From positions 1 through 53,373 of the forward strand of contig DFEE01000017.1 of the NCBI GenBank assembly GCA_002368645.1: 53,373 nucleotides of DNA, given 5' to 3'. The translations under genes were made by a program, and so were the position numbers. The stretch is from Bacteroidales bacterium UBA3810. Its GTDB lineage: Bacteria; Bacteroidota; Bacteroidia; Bacteroidales; Paludibacteraceae. The notes below the pieces were generated by a model that did no database searches, was not told the DNA's origin, and worked only from the letters and a program-made list of their open reading frames with translations. Below are positions 41,180-50,205 of this stretch, one piece after another. Position 1 is the first letter of the stretch. The number at the start of each line of letters is the position of its first letter.

Positions 41180-41701
41180 ATGACCCTCTATACCGCAGCA
41201 TATGACTCGCCATTAGGACCTATCGTCATCGAGAGCGACGGAGAAGCACTAACCGGTCTGCGGTTCGGGGAAGAAAAAACGCAAGCAACATCTTCTCTTC
41301 CTATCTTTGATGAAGTGCGACGATGGCTGGACGATTATTTTGCAGGCAAGCAGACGGAGAATGCTGTTATGGGCGGAAAGACTGACGGTCGGATTATAGT
41401 CCAACCGAAAGGTACAGCATTTCAGCAGCGCGTCTGGCAGGCTCTTCTGACCATTCCGTATGGCAAGACGGTCAGTTACGGAGAGATAGCCCGGATGGTC
41501 GGTTGCAAATCTGCACAAGCGGTCGGACAAGCCGTCGGAACCAACCCCGTAGCATTGCTCATCCCTTGCCACCGCGTCATCGCCGCGCACGGCAAATTAG
41601 GCGGCTATGCATACGGACAAGAAATAAAAGAACGACTGTTAAATATAGAGCACCATGATTACTATTCAACACAACGAGACCGAAAAGAACGGCATTTTTG
41701 A
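41180..41701 (+). CDS. ogt: Methylated-DNA--protein-cysteine S-methyltransferase
   Basis: The 173-residue suicide protein takes methyl groups from O6-methylguanine. It has the N-terminal ribonuclease-like region (YDSPLGPIVIES), the DNA-binding helix FQQRVWQALLTIPYGKTVSY, and the active-site PCHRVIAAHGKLGGYAYG with the acceptor cysteine. The last 15 residues (YYSTQRDRKERHF) overlap the next gene by 47 bases. It belongs to the Ogt rather than the Ada type, as there is no Ada N-terminal domain. Confidence 0.93.
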   Translation: MTLYTAAYDSPLGPIVIESDGEALTGLRFGEEKTQATSSLPIFDEVRRWLDDYFAGKQTENAVMGGKTDGRIIVQPKGTAFQQRVWQALLTIPYGKTVSYGEIARMVGCKSAQAVGQAVGTNPVALLIPCHRVIAAHGKLGGYAYGQEIKERLLNIEHHDYYSTQRDRKERHF

Positions 41702-41966
41702 GGCGTGGATGAGAACTACCGAAGAAGGCGCATGCACGGAACCGGTACAGGTCGGCGAAATGACCTACTCCCGCCCAACGCCTGAACGGATGATTATTGA
41801 CCATACGCGGGTTTTTGAGGGCTTTGAGGGCAAAGGGATTGCACGGCAATTAGTGATGGCAGCGGTGGACTTGGCACACGCCAACAACCGCAAGATTATC
41901 CCTGTCTGCTCCTATGCGCAGAAAGTGCTGACCCGCACCGACGAATACCAAGACATCTTGGCGTAA
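41655..41966 (+). CDS. Small GNAT-fold protein, YjdJ type
   Basis: The 103-residue protein is a minimal GNAT of the COG2388/YjdJ kind: MTYSRPTPERMIIDHTRV, then FEGKGIARQLVMAAVDLAHA (acetyl-CoA loop) and KIIPVCSYAQKVLTR. Such proteins bind acetyl-CoA; the acceptor is unknown. It begins inside ogt and is probably translated from the same message. Confidence 0.85.
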   Translation: MITIQHNETEKNGIFEAWMRTTEEGACTEPVQVGEMTYSRPTPERMIIDHTRVFEGFEGKGIARQLVMAAVDLAHANNRKIIPVCSYAQKVLTRTDEYQDILA

Positions 41967-42017
41967 ATGGGCAAATATCACTGGTTCCGGCTCGTCTGTT
42001 TTTGTAGTGTGGTTAAC

Positions 42018-42041
42018 AAAGAAAAGCGCCCTTGAGGCGCT
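42018..42041 (-). terminator. Terminator of the restriction-island operon
   Basis: On the minus strand AGCGCC-TCAAG-GGCGCT forms a six-pair stem followed by TTTCTTTG, 98 bases beyond the Fic gene stop. Confidence 0.55.
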
Positions 42042-42087
42042 CCCCGCAACTTTCTATTTCTGTCCATCTATTCCTCTATGTTTTTAT

Positions 42088-42100
42088 GCGGACAGGGCAT
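42088..42100. repeat. 13-base direct repeat, copy 1 (beside Fic gene)
   Basis: GCGGACAGGGCAT is identical to 43157-43169. The pair encloses the Fic gene and its leader, and the flanking bases differ. Confidence 0.8.
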
Positions 42101-42138
42101 GGTTAAGCTTCTTGTTCTCCGCCACTTCGTTCTGTCGA

Positions 42139-43020
42139 TTAGTTCTCCGACTGTTCGTAGTAATAGGAATAGTCTATTCCTTTCATGAATAGTTCGCGGT
42201 CGTTGATTTGGTCGGTCAGCGCATTGCGGAGCAGTTCGCGGATGGCACTGTCATCCACGGGGCTTTTGCGCATTGCAGCCAAGTAGTCGTTCTTGTCTAT
42301 TTTGCTCCAGTCAACACATTTTTTGAGTGAGCGTTTGAAAATGAGGTCCAGCCAGATACGCGTACTGCGTCCATTGCCTTCCATAAAGGGATGTGCTACG
42401 TTCATCTCCACATACTTGCTGACAATCTCATCAAATGTTGTCTCGGGCATGGACTCTATGGTCGGCAAGATGGTAGAGAAATGTAGTGCGTTGGCAAACG
42501 TGAATCCACCTTTGCTGATATTCTTGGTGCGTATCTGTCCCGCAAAATCATACAGACCACCGAAGATATAAGCATGTATCTGTTGTAAACATTTGATTGA
42601 ACCGGGTTCCAAAGTGTTGAGAATACCACTCTCAAACAAATCGTAGGCTTTCTTTCGGCTTTGCCCGTCTATGGTATTATCAGCATATGAGAACCAATCG
42701 AAGAATGCCCCGGCTTTTGTATTCGGATAGTGCTTTGCAAGCAATTGTACCCCTTCATAATCTAACACATCCGCTTTGCGCAGTTTGCCGTCCGGAGCCT
42801 CGAATTTGAAGTCGTGAGTGCCGCTCACGAGTTGAATTCCAGATGCACTAAGTTTTTTCTTTAGCCACCGCCAATAGTTACCGGCTTTGACATAATCCGG
42901 TTCGTCATTGATAGCGCGCACGATATCCGTAGCCGAGAAGTACCATTTGTTTTCTTCATCACTCCAAACAGCACGTATGCGGCGATCGTTATAAAACCGT
43001 GTAGATTTTTTTGTACTCAT
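42139..43020 (-). CDS. Fic-domain protein with BRO-N-like N-terminus
   Basis: The 293-residue protein has an N-terminal segment (about 12-105; IRAVWSDEENKWYFSATDIV, then YWRWLKKKL) resembling the BRO-N/phage antirepressor fold, and a Fic domain (about 140-265) with the full active motif HPFMEGNGRSTR (210-221). Fic enzymes usually attach AMP to target hydroxyls. I could not place an inhibitory S/TxxxE(G/N) helix with confidence. It is the last gene of the restriction island, separated by 148 bases from DUF2971 and flanked by 13-base direct repeats. Toxin-like or regulatory activity is inferred. Confidence 0.82.
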   Translation of the reverse strand: MSTKKSTRFYNDRRIRAVWSDEENKWYFSATDIVRAINDEPDYVKAGNYWRWLKKKLSASGIQLVSGTHDFKFEAPDGKLRKADVLDYEGVQLLAKHYPNTKAGAFFDWFSYADNTIDGQSRKKAYDLFESGILNTLEPGSIKCLQQIHAYIFGGLYDFAGQIRTKNISKGGFTFANALHFSTILPTIESMPETTFDEIVSKYVEMNVAHPFMEGNGRSTRIWLDLIFKRSLKKCVDWSKIDKNDYLAAMRKSPVDDSAIRELLRNALTDQINDRELFMKGIDYSYYYEQSEN

Positions 43021-43156
43021 ATCTTAGATAATCTGTTATCCGTTGTGTTTTGTGTTAATTGATTTGTGTTTATATATCCCCCTCCATATATAAGTCAAAA
43101 AAGACCTAAAATCTATCACCTCAAAAGCAACTTTTTTTATTTTTTTGCAGAATTAC

Positions 43157-43169
43157 GCGGACAGGGCAT
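43157..43169. repeat. 13-base direct repeat, copy 2
   Basis: GCGGACAGGGCAT, identical to 42088-42100. Its last base is the final base of the DUF2971 stop codon. Confidence 0.8.
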
Positions 43170-43960
43170 TATTTTTCTATTATTGGTTCTGCTTTGAGGC
43201 GGAAGGCGTTTTCGTCCACTTGCATTTGGTATAGTTTGGTATCCGAATTGAGTTTCTTCAGCACATAGTTGATGATTTTCTCTTTTTCCTTCGGGTCAAT
43301 CTTTACGCCAAAATAGATGCAATCGTAACAATCACCCTTCAAAGGCAAATAATGATGTATTTCTTTCCAATCCCAGACTTTATGCTTATTTTTCTTTGCT
43401 ACTTCTGCTTGACTTGGTGTAAATGCAGCATACATAGCTGATGGCTTTGGCATAACCAAACGCACTTCTTGTTCATACGCCCAATCTTTTGCCTTTGTAC
43501 ACCATTGATAACCCCATTGGGCTTCTTTGGAATAATATGCGTTTGGTCGTTCTATTATATCTTGGTATTGCACATCAAAAACTAAAGGTTTTAGATACAT
43601 AGTTCCGAACATAGGAGGAACACATGCCATTACTTTATCTATATTCAGACCAATACATACGCCCTTATGATTATAGCAATAATGGCTCCACATCAATAAT
43701 GAATCATTGACTTTTGACAAACTACATAGCCAGGTGTCATTACGCAGGTTGAGAGCTTTATTTTCTTTTACTTCTTGTTCCCATTGTTTATGAATTTCAT
43801 CTTTGGCTATAATATCCGGCACATTGGAGTAGTCTATCAATTTAGGATGACAGTCGAACGGATCATTCAGCTGTGATGCATTAGTAAATTGGAGATTCTT
43901 ATTTCCAATCATACATTTAGCTCCGTTAATATCCAGATATTTATAAAGGATTTGAGACAT
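43169..43960 (-). CDS. DUF2971 protein
   Basis: The 263-residue protein starts with LYKYLDINGAKCMIGNKNLQ and FTNASQLNDPFDCH, the signature of DUF2971, and continues with SLLMWSHYCYNHKGVCIGL. Members occur often in defence and mobile regions; the biochemical role is not established. It follows the GHKL-ATPase gene by three bases, so the two are translated together and probably form one functional unit. Confidence 0.85.
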   Translation of the reverse strand: MSQILYKYLDINGAKCMIGNKNLQFTNASQLNDPFDCHPKLIDYSNVPDIIAKDEIHKQWEQEVKENKALNLRNDTWLCSLSKVNDSLLMWSHYCYNHKGVCIGLNIDKVMACVPPMFGTMYLKPLVFDVQYQDIIERPNAYYSKEAQWGYQWCTKAKDWAYEQEVRLVMPKPSAMYAAFTPSQAEVAKKNKHKVWDWKEIHHYLPLKGDCYDCIYFGVKIDPKEKEKIINYVLKKLNSDTKLYQMQVDENAFRLKAEPIIEK

Positions 43961-43963
43961 ATA

Positions 43964-45961
43964 CTACTCTTGACTTGTAATCTCTTTGTCTTCTATGGGA
44001 TTTATAGAGTACTCATTTTTAAGTAGTTTAATAAACACATCATTTCTGTCTTTCGCCAACTGATGTATATCTTCAAAAGAATATAACTCAATTCTAATAT
44101 TCATTTTAATTGATATATTATTTCCTACAGGATGAAATGCATCATCAAAATAATACGAATCATTTAAAAATGGTATTTTATGCGAGTAGCCGGGAGCACT
44201 ATCTGATGTTAATTCTTTTTGTATATCGTGTTTATTGGCTATTATAATACCAGTGTACAAAACATCATTGGTGTTGACATTCCAATTTATGTGTTTGCGA
44301 GGGTCGTTATAAAAAGATTTTGCGTACCTTTTTACTTGAGCTATCATTCCCTCTTCTTTACTTCCTGCATTATGTGCTTTGGTAGTTGATTTTAATTCTA
44401 CGATTAGAATTTCTTTTGTTTTTTCGGGATCATCAGCCCAGATGTATATATCAGACAATGCCTGCCCTTGTGTTGTACTTAAAGCATTGAAGTTATTTGA
44501 AAACACCGTATATTTATCATCTAAAATCCATAAATTATGCAGATGGTTGATATTTTTTGAGCCTTCCAATTTAACTCCTCTTTTCAAAAATAGATTATGT
44601 ATTTCTTCTTCATATTCAGGTTTTATATTTCCATCTTCATCATATTGATGAATCATTTGGAATAAACGCTTTAATACTATTTCACGATGTTTTACATATA
44701 CTTGTAAACTGGAATTCAACAGTTTCTGTCCATCTTCTGTGTCTGCATAAGGTTCTTCGCCCATTTTTACTTCTTTCCCACTTTCAAGCCAGAAGCGTTT
44801 TTCTATTCGCCCTTTCTCTTCCAATGCACTTTTTACCAAATCACTTTCAGATACGATTTCTTTTCTCTCTGCGATTGATTCATTTTGTACAAAAATATCC
44901 AACGAAGGATATTTCTTCTGAAAACTTGACAGATTGCGTTTTGTTGCTGCTTGATTTTGTTTTATTGTTGAATCAAAATATTTATCCAGTTCCTCATTTA
45001 ATTTATTGTTAATCTTCGTAATATCATCAGATGAGATTTCTATCTTTTCTCCTTTAGAATCAACATTTTCATCAAAATATTCTGAGGTTAAATATAGAGC
45101 ATACCCTTCCTTGCTATCTATTAAATATACGATTTTTCCATTAATTAAGTCGGCTTTTAAATTTCGGGCAAAACAAACAACGATATTTTCGCCCGCCAAT
45201 CTTCCTTCTTTGGGTATTAACCATAGTTTAAACGACCACTCTTTATCTTGTAAAGATACCTTGAAAGGCAGAGTCATTTTTTCTGTATCAATATCGCTTT
45301 TCTTGATTGTAGTTGGAGTGCCGTTATAATTAATTTTAATGACGAGTTGCTCATCCGCAGTAATAAATGGGAAAAATGTTTCTATTATCCAAGCTTTCAA
45401 CTTGTCAATGTCCGAGTATTTATTAAAGAATGTTTTAGCTCTTCCAAATGTTTGCTGTTTGTCAATCTTAATAGTTAGTTTTGTATAGGTATCACCGTAT
45501 GAAATATTCTCTTCACCGAATGCATCAATACTAAATAAATCCATTTCTGTAGCAGGGGGATATGTAAATGAGCGCTTTACTAATTGATTGGATGATTTCT
45601 TGTATACTGATTCATATAATGCGCTATCTGCATAATATATCAATGCCAAACGTCCTTGTCCTAATGGATGGAATTTGTTTTGCTCTTTTTCCGGATTTCT
45701 TAAGTCTAGTTCATTAAAGTACTTAGCATTCAAGGGTGTAAACCCTTCTCCATTATCGGTTAACACTATTTCACATTGATCCTCATTGGTAACAATATCA
45801 AGAGTTATCTCCGGCTGAGTAAAGTTACTCTCATTTTTCTTTCTGATTATCAGGGCATGGAGCGAATTAGATATTACTTCACGCAGTAGAAGCCAAAATT
45901 TTTCTCTACTGTTTTTGTATTCTTTTTCAGCACGATTTATCGAATCGGAATTCTGTTTCAT
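43964..45961 (-). CDS. GHKL (Hsp90-like) ATPase with probable PD-(D/E)xK nuclease domain
   Basis: The 665-residue protein begins with a GHKL ATPase: N-box LREVISNSLHAL (Glu28), G1 box LTDNGEGFTP (Asp69) and a GQGRLALIYY loop (101-110). The middle is beta- and helix-rich with a charged region (about 330-400). Near 500-560, ALSDIYIWADD and EILIVELKSTTKAHNAG followed by QVKRYAKSFYND fit a PD-(D/E)xK nuclease core (Asp, then ELK). GHKL ATPases of MutL/MORC kind are known from restriction loci. It follows hsdR by 20 bases. The coding sequence looks clearly AT-rich. I infer ATP-gated DNA cleavage or sensing. Confidence 0.78.
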   Translation of the reverse strand: MKQNSDSINRAEKEYKNSREKFWLLLREVISNSLHALIIRKKNESNFTQPEITLDIVTNEDQCEIVLTDNGEGFTPLNAKYFNELDLRNPEKEQNKFHPLGQGRLALIYYADSALYESVYKKSSNQLVKRSFTYPPATEMDLFSIDAFGEENISYGDTYTKLTIKIDKQQTFGRAKTFFNKYSDIDKLKAWIIETFFPFITADEQLVIKINYNGTPTTIKKSDIDTEKMTLPFKVSLQDKEWSFKLWLIPKEGRLAGENIVVCFARNLKADLINGKIVYLIDSKEGYALYLTSEYFDENVDSKGEKIEISSDDITKINNKLNEELDKYFDSTIKQNQAATKRNLSSFQKKYPSLDIFVQNESIAERKEIVSESDLVKSALEEKGRIEKRFWLESGKEVKMGEEPYADTEDGQKLLNSSLQVYVKHREIVLKRLFQMIHQYDEDGNIKPEYEEEIHNLFLKRGVKLEGSKNINHLHNLWILDDKYTVFSNNFNALSTTQGQALSDIYIWADDPEKTKEILIVELKSTTKAHNAGSKEEGMIAQVKRYAKSFYNDPRKHINWNVNTNDVLYTGIIIANKHDIQKELTSDSAPGYSHKIPFLNDSYYFDDAFHPVGNNISIKMNIRIELYSFEDIHQLAKDRNDVFIKLLKNEYSINPIEDKEITSQE

Positions 45962-45981
45962 ATCTGGTATTTTTAAAGTTA

Positions 45982-48918
45982 TTATTTCCTGAGGTTATTA
46001 TAGGTGACACGGAAGATGCTTTCGTTGATGAATTGCTGCATTTCGGGGTTCTTGAAGTACTGCTCGACGAACTCGGTTTTCTCAGTCAGCATAGAAGCAA
46101 TCGCCGCACGGATAATATCATTAAACTGGATTTGTGCCGTTTGAATGTCATTGTTACGCACAACATCCCTGTACTCTTCGTTTTCTTCAATCCGCTTGGG
46201 CAACTCGCTCAACTGGCGACGCACTTCGTCCTCGTTTTGCCACTCAATATTTCCGAAGCGCATATTAAACTCCTCGATAATCACGGACAGCATATCTTTG
46301 TCCGGGTTGCCGGGATGTCTGCCTTTGCCGGTGGGTACCGGTGCTATTTCTGTATCTTTATCTTCCAAGACAATATGCTGTTCCACTTGGCGGATTGTAC
46401 GGTATTTGTCGAAATCCACCATCTCAATGACATTTTCGTCTTCGTCCACACGTTCCAGTTTCGGCAGTTTGGTGACCAGAAGTACAAAGAACATATAATA
46501 GCTCTCCCACTCGGTAGATACATTCGGTAGAATAGATGCCACAAACGGATAGAGGCGCACATAATTTTTTATTGCCGATTTACATTCCACTTGTTCTTCC
46601 GGGCTCAGCTCGTTTTTGAAGTTATCCACGCAACGGTCGATAATACTGTCTATCTTCGGTCGGTCGTCCTCTACCAGTTTGGTTTCTACTACGGTATGGA
46701 CATCTTCCGCTGTATAGAAATTGAAGTTCTCTATAGTACCTAACAGGTCGTTTAGTTTATTCGGGTCTGTCTCTCCGCTGAGAATGGTAGTTTTATAGTA
46801 CTCTTGGAATGCTCGTTGTATATCTTCGGGTTTGTTGGCAAAATCCAACACAAAGGTATCCATCTTGTCCGGGTGGCAGCGGTTCAGTCGCGAAAGGGTC
46901 TGCACTGCTTTCAGACCTGACAACTGTTTGTCCACATACATGGTGTGCATCAGCGGTTGGTCGTAGCCGGTCTGGAATTTGTCGGCACATACCAGAATAC
47001 GGTACGGATCTTTCTCTATGCGTCCTTCTATCTCTGCGGACGGGAAGCCGTTGAGTTCCGACTCTGTTATTTTTCGTCCGTCTATCTCTTTGTCGGAGAA
47101 AGCGACGATGGCTTTGAACGGGATACGGCGGCGGTCAAACTCCTTGTTGATAGCATCGAAGAATTTAATCGCCCTGTCAATGCTGCTGGTCACCACCATT
47201 GCGCGTGCTTTGCCTGCAATCTTGGTAAATACTTTCGTGCTGAAATGCTCTACAATGATTTCCGCTTTCGCCTGTATGGTTTGCGGGTCGCGCTCCACCA
47301 TAGCACGCAGTTTGGCCTGCGTCTTTTTCTTCTCCATGTACGGATCTTCCGCCGTAGCTTTCAGAATATGGTAGTAAGACGAATAAGGCGTATAGTTGCG
47401 CAACACATCCAAAATGAAACCTTCCTCTATGGCTTGTTTCATCGTATAAGTATGGAACGGACGATGCTCTATTACGCCGTTCGCGCCTTTGTATGGAGTT
47501 CCAAACAGTTCTTCCGTTTTGTTTTTCGGCGTAGCGGTAAAGGCATAATAATTGGCATTCTTCGCCAAACCGCGACTCTTGACTATACGTGCCAAGGCTT
47601 CATCGGCGGTCTCTTCATCTTGCACTCGGGCGTTACCGGAAATGGCTTGTGCCATATTGGAAGAAAGTGTGCCCGACTGGGACGAATGGGCTTCATCTAT
47701 GATTACGGCAAACCGTTTGTTCTGTAACCGGTTACCAATCTCGTCCAGAATGAACGAGAACTTAAAAATGGTTGTGATAACTATTTTCTTCCCGCTGTCC
47801 AGTAACTCGCTCAGTTTGCCGGAATCTTCCGCCCAACCGACTATATTATCCATTTTCTTGAAACCGCGCACGTTATTACGCATCTGCTTGTCCAGATTGA
47901 TGCGGTCGGTTACAATAACGACGGAGTTATATACCGGCTCATCATCCTTGCGGAGATTGACTAACTGGAAAGCCAGCCATGCAATCGAATTGGACTTGCC
48001 CGAACCGGCAGAGTGCTGAATCAAGAAACGGCTTCCTATCGGTTTCGCGTATGAAGCTGCTTTGAGACTACGCACGGCATCCAACTGGTGGTAACGGGGC
48101 CATATACATTTCTCCTTTTCTTTCTTGGTCTTGGGGTCTATCTCGTGGATGACTTGTGCAAAGTTCTCGATGATGTCCGACAGACTTTCTTGCGTCAGTA
48201 TATCGTGCCAAAGGTAGTCGGTTGCCGTTCCATTGGGATTAACAGGATTGCCTGCACCTCCGTTCACGCCCTTGTTGAATGGTAAGAACCACGACTTGCT
48301 GCCTTTCAGCTCGGTACACATCATTATATCCGTATCGTCCACAGCCAAATGTACTGCGCAACGCTTGGGCTTCAAAAGCAACTCTTTCGGGTCGCGGTCA
48401 GTCTGATATTGACGGATAGCATTTTCAACTGTCTGTTTGGTGTAATGGTTCTTCAGTTCCATGGTGATAATGGGCAGACCATTGATAAACAGCACTATAT
48501 CTATTGCATTCTCGTTTTTCTGTGAATAGCGCACTTGGCGGATTACGCCGAAGATGTTTTCGCTATACAATTTCTTAGCGGTTTCGTTACCTTCTGTAGG
48601 AAGCGGGTAGTAAAGGTCAAACAGATGGGTATTGTAACGGAAACCTTTTCGCAGCACATGAATAATGCCGTATTTGGTTATCTCGTCACGCAACCGCGTA
48701 AAGAACTTCGCACGGTCGGAATCCTGATAGAAGCATCCGCTCTCTTGCACTTTCTTTTCTTGCGTCACACGCAGAAAGGTCTCTACCCATTGCGGGCAAA
48801 GAGCATACTCCCGACTATAGAACTGTTCGGAGAACGCTTCTGTTTGATAACCATTCACGCGGCATAAATAATCCACGATGATGTCTTCCAATCCGTTTTC
48901 TTTTGTGTTCGTTGCCAT
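45982..48918 (-). CDS. hsdR: Type I restriction enzyme subunit R
   Basis: The 978-residue motor and nuclease subunit cuts unmodified DNA after translocation. The nuclease core is IDIVLFINGLPIITMELKN (about 142-160). The helicase has Walker A QHSAGSGKSNS (about 300-310), DEAHSS (about 406-411), YAFTATPKNKTEELFG and VDKQLSGLKAVQTLSRLNR (motif VI). A C-terminal assembly region follows. Length is normal and no frame break is visible. It follows hsdS by six bases. Confidence 0.95.
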   Translation of the reverse strand: MATNTKENGLEDIIVDYLCRVNGYQTEAFSEQFYSREYALCPQWVETFLRVTQEKKVQESGCFYQDSDRAKFFTRLRDEITKYGIIHVLRKGFRYNTHLFDLYYPLPTEGNETAKKLYSENIFGVIRQVRYSQKNENAIDIVLFINGLPIITMELKNHYTKQTVENAIRQYQTDRDPKELLLKPKRCAVHLAVDDTDIMMCTELKGSKSWFLPFNKGVNGGAGNPVNPNGTATDYLWHDILTQESLSDIIENFAQVIHEIDPKTKKEKEKCIWPRYHQLDAVRSLKAASYAKPIGSRFLIQHSAGSGKSNSIAWLAFQLVNLRKDDEPVYNSVVIVTDRINLDKQMRNNVRGFKKMDNIVGWAEDSGKLSELLDSGKKIVITTIFKFSFILDEIGNRLQNKRFAVIIDEAHSSQSGTLSSNMAQAISGNARVQDEETADEALARIVKSRGLAKNANYYAFTATPKNKTEELFGTPYKGANGVIEHRPFHTYTMKQAIEEGFILDVLRNYTPYSSYYHILKATAEDPYMEKKKTQAKLRAMVERDPQTIQAKAEIIVEHFSTKVFTKIAGKARAMVVTSSIDRAIKFFDAINKEFDRRRIPFKAIVAFSDKEIDGRKITESELNGFPSAEIEGRIEKDPYRILVCADKFQTGYDQPLMHTMYVDKQLSGLKAVQTLSRLNRCHPDKMDTFVLDFANKPEDIQRAFQEYYKTTILSGETDPNKLNDLLGTIENFNFYTAEDVHTVVETKLVEDDRPKIDSIIDRCVDNFKNELSPEEQVECKSAIKNYVRLYPFVASILPNVSTEWESYYMFFVLLVTKLPKLERVDEDENVIEMVDFDKYRTIRQVEQHIVLEDKDTEIAPVPTGKGRHPGNPDKDMLSVIIEEFNMRFGNIEWQNEDEVRRQLSELPKRIEENEEYRDVVRNNDIQTAQIQFNDIIRAAIASMLTEKTEFVEQYFKNPEMQQFINESIFRVTYNNLRK

Positions 48919-48924
48919 AGTATT

Positions 48925-50205
48925 TTATTGTACATTGATTGCGCCGGTTACGGCATCTGCAATCAGGCTTTGTTTATATTCTTTGAGGTAAGCGATTTCC
49001 GCTTCTATATTGCTGATTAGCGAGTTTATTTCACTACACTTGCTGTCTATATATTCCACTATTGCGCGTTGCTCGGCGAGAGGGGGAATAGCAACATAAA
49101 TGCCGCCAAGTTCAAATGCAGAAATATGAACCACTTTCAATTTCGCCTTACCAAGACTTTTTTGGGTTTGTACATAATTGCTATTTAGCAAATGATTCAA
49201 AAATTTAGCGTCTTCATTATGTTTCATAATAATGATATCACCACCTGCTAAACACAATTCCTCACCCATATAAACAATATTTTTGCCAATTTCTTCTATT
49301 AACTCTCCTGTTCCAGCAAATAAAATATCACCTTTTTGAATGTATCGTGGCGATTTTTGTATTTCAAGTTTTGTTCTTGAGAAGGATTGTGTAACTGAAT
49401 TGTTGTACTTGCTGTATATTTCGCCATACCTTATGCATTGAATATCTCCATCGTCAAAAACTTCTTCTTTGGTAATACCACTTCCTTTGGCGAATGAAGT
49501 CGCAACATTCTTTAATCTTCTAACTTCCCAATGTTCGGGTATTTGTCCAAGCCAAGGGATGCCACTGTCTTTCATTGGTACATTGGGGTTTAAGCCGCGT
49601 GTAACAGCAGCGGAAATCTCCGATTGTTTGAGTTCGGCAAGTGTCTGGAGTTCTTTCTCCCTTTCAGCGATATACCGGTCAATTTTACTCGTCTTATCAT
49701 CAATAAATGCAACAATCTTTTCTTGATCGGCGAGAGGGGGAACGGGAAGCATGATATTCTTCATCTCGCTATACCTTGTTGTCCAAAGATCTGCGACAAT
49801 ACCTCGCCCCCAACGGTAAAACTCTTCAATGAAACAGTGACTACGCAGCAAATAATGAATATAGGGACGAATGAGTTTTCCCCTTGATTCCAAAACAGTA
49901 TTGATCAACGATACCGAACCATCAAGAGGAGAAACGCCACCAGCTCCTTTTCTATCTGAACGTGAGTTCACAACAAAGTCACCGGCACAAACTTTCTTGC
50001 GGTTATCTCCATTATCCGTTTTAACAGCAGTATCTAACTGCGGCGTTACACCCTGTTTGGAAACAGATAATGGTTGAAATTCTTTGTCTGAGCATTTCTC
50101 TCTGCGTTCTGCAAATAACTGTGCAATCTTATCTGTTCCCCAATGTTCGGGTATTTGTCCAAGCCATGGGATGCCACTATCTTTATATTTAGAGTATGCT
50201 ATCAT
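48925..50205 (-). CDS. hsdS: Type I restriction enzyme specificity subunit S
   Basis: The 426-residue subunit has two target-recognition domains, each opened by the same sequence, KDSGIPWLGQIPEHW (near residues 9-23 and 211-225), and separated by conserved helical spacers (ADQEKIVAFIDDKTSKIDRY; AEQRAIVEYIDSKCSEIN). It defines the split DNA target for HsdM and HsdR. The two openings correspond to 46-base direct repeats in the DNA. Its ATG overlaps the stop of the four-helix-bundle gene as ATGA. Confidence 0.94.
   Translation of the reverse strand: MIAYSKYKDSGIPWLGQIPEHWGTDKIAQLFAERREKCSDKEFQPLSVSKQGVTPQLDTAVKTDNGDNRKKVCAGDFVVNSRSDRKGAGGVSPLDGSVSLINTVLESRGKLIRPYIHYLLRSHCFIEEFYRWGRGIVADLWTTRYSEMKNIMLPVPPLADQEKIVAFIDDKTSKIDRYIAEREKELQTLAELKQSEISAAVTRGLNPNVPMKDSGIPWLGQIPEHWEVRRLKNVATSFAKGSGITKEEVFDDGDIQCIRYGEIYSKYNNSVTQSFSRTKLEIQKSPRYIQKGDILFAGTGELIEEIGKNIVYMGEELCLAGGDIIIMKHNEDAKFLNHLLNSNYVQTQKSLGKAKLKVVHISAFELGGIYVAIPPLAEQRAIVEYIDSKCSEINSLISNIEAEIAYLKEYKQSLIADAVTGAINVQ
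49527..49572. repeat. 46-base intragenic repeat in hsdS, copy 1
   Basis: It matches 50139-50184 at 44 of 46 positions. The copies are 612 bases apart, a multiple of three, and encode the conserved opening of each target-recognition domain. Confidence 0.82.
50139..50184. repeat. 46-base intragenic repeat in hsdS, copy 2
   Basis: Partner of 49527-49572, located at the start of hsdS. It includes the core ATGTTCGGGTATTTGTCC. Confidence 0.82.

Noticed and set aside
41970..41990. Possible attachment-site copy of the right-edge tRNA end (CACTGGTTCCGGCTCG)
   Set aside because: It resembles the tRNA 3' sequence only loosely, with gaps and mismatches; not enough for an att site.
46945..47727. Open frame of 260 codons on the plus strand within hsdR
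   Set aside because: Antisense to a full-length hsdR with all motifs; no independent start signals.
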